The notes beneath the pieces are model-generated. The model saw nothing but the letters and a program-made list of their open reading frames with translations, was not told where the DNA came from and made no database searches. A DNA stretch of 64,000 nt from Pseudooceanicola nitratireducens (lineage in GTDB: Bacteria; Pseudomonadota; Alphaproteobacteria; Rhodobacterales; Rhodobacteraceae): assembly GCF_900109195.1 (NCBI RefSeq), contig NZ_FNZG01000004.1, positions 1-64,000 on the forward strand, written 5' to 3'. The translations under genes were made by a program, and so were the position numbers. Below are positions 63,719 through 64,000 of this stretch, one piece after another; position 1 is the first letter of the stretch; the number at the start of each line of letters is the position of its first letter.

Positions 63719-64000
63719 AACCCCGGGCCTACCTGGATTACAACGCGACGACCCCGTTGCGGGACGCGGCGCGTGCGGCGATGGTCGCGGCGATGGACGT
63801 GGCGGGCAATCCGTCCTCGGTCCATGCTGAAGGGCGGGCGGCCAAGGCGCTGGTGGAAAAGGCGCGGGCCCAGGTGGCCACGGCCTTTGGCGCAGATGGC
63901 GCGGACGTGATCTTTGTCTCATCGGCCACGGAAGCGGCGGCGCTGGCCATGGCGGGGCGCAGCCTTGCGGCGTCAGAGGTCGAACATGACGCGGTGTTTT
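63715..64000 (+). CDS. cysteine desulfurase (3' truncated by window end)
   Basis: The frame starts with GTG overlapping the iscR stop and is open to the window edge. The ~95 visible residues read YLDYNATTPLRDAARAAM, GNPSSVHAEGRAAKALVE and DVIFVSSATEAAALA, which is the N-terminus of NifS/IscS-type PLP enzymes. They release sulfur from cysteine for Fe-S clusters. Coupling to iscR fits the start of an isc/suf operon. The usual GATE(A/S)N motif reads SSATEAAA here. Confidence 0.9.
   Translation, partial: MKPRAYLDYNATTPLRDAARAAMVAAMDVAGNPSSVHAEGRAAKALVEKARAQVATAFGADGADVIFVSSATEAAALAMAGRSLAASEVEHDAVF

Overview
The window is GC-rich, densely coded DNA from an alphaproteobacterium, most likely a member of the Rhodobacteraceae (Roseobacter group). 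The grounds are the gene set: an RTX protein with a C-terminal Hint domain, an IalB-family protein, a PRC-barrel periplasmic protein, a B12-dependent class II ribonucleotide reductase, an IscR regulator without the usual cluster cysteines, an ICE-type (Irr) palindrome beside the Fe-S genes, a magnesium-type HemB, and gene orders such as glnB-glnA and rpsF-rpsR-rplI. It reads as ordinary chromosome. I see no prophage, transposase, CRISPR array, plasmid backbone or rRNA operon. Two tRNA genes are present, Leu(TAG) and Pro(TGG).

Layout. 1-2.5 kb: the end of a large secreted RTX/Hint protein. 2.6-6.1 kb: MocA-like nucleotidyltransferase, a DUF2254 membrane protein, a DUF3445 heme-type protein and an unknown gene. 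6.4-8.3 kb: glnB-glnA on the minus strand. 8.4-10.6 kb: nicotinamide nucleotide repair genes nnrE and nnrD, then a small Hint-like protein. 10.9-14.7 kb: tRNA-Leu, a secreted serine protease-like protein, trigger factor, an SNase-like protein and a phosphatase. 14.8-17.6 kb: glycosyltransferase, S6-S18-L9 operon and a small membrane protein. 17.8-20.4 kb: fabD, fabG and a DMT transporter. 20.5-25.3 kb: RND efflux pump. 25.6-29.3 kb: yfgM-bamB-der. 29.3-34 kb: TspO-like protein, EF-hand protein, serS, metallophosphoesterase and lipid kinase. 34.2-41.7 kb: cell-envelope genes (PRC-barrel, L,D-transpeptidase, lpxD with its own ACP and ketoacyl synthase, DUF882), plus pdxA. 41.8-44.6 kb: IalB, an intergenic region with RNA-like elements, and a HerA-like ATPase. 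44.6-48.8 kb: gpt, lysE-family exporter, fabI, pdxH, a double cold-shock protein, DUF192 and tRNA-Pro. 48.8-53.1 kb: a long leader and nrdJ. 53.2-57.4 kb: ThDP enzyme, SYLF lipoprotein, hemB and a membrane protein. 57.4-60.9 kb: mfd. 61-64 kb: duplicated HD hydrolase, small protein, alpha/beta hydrolase, iscR and the start of a cysteine desulfurase.

Functional themes. Envelope biogenesis is prominent (BamB/YfgM, LpxD plus dedicated acyl machinery, L,D-transpeptidase, DUF882, FabD/FabG/FabI). Nitrogen control (PII/GS), metabolite repair (NnrE/NnrD), vitamin B6 (PdxA, PdxH) and iron/Fe-S supply (HemB, IscR, desulfurase) also appear.

No clearly new multi-gene system is visible. The most interesting signals are smaller: a dispersed intergenic repeat family placed 3' of genes and co-oriented with them; a pair of inverted RNA-like elements in the ialB-herA gap; a long structured leader before nrdJ; an nnr gene split by one in-frame stop; a tandemly duplicated HD hydrolase; and two sharply AT-rich patches inside serS and pdxH. 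All calls come from reading the sequence. No database search or alignment program was run.
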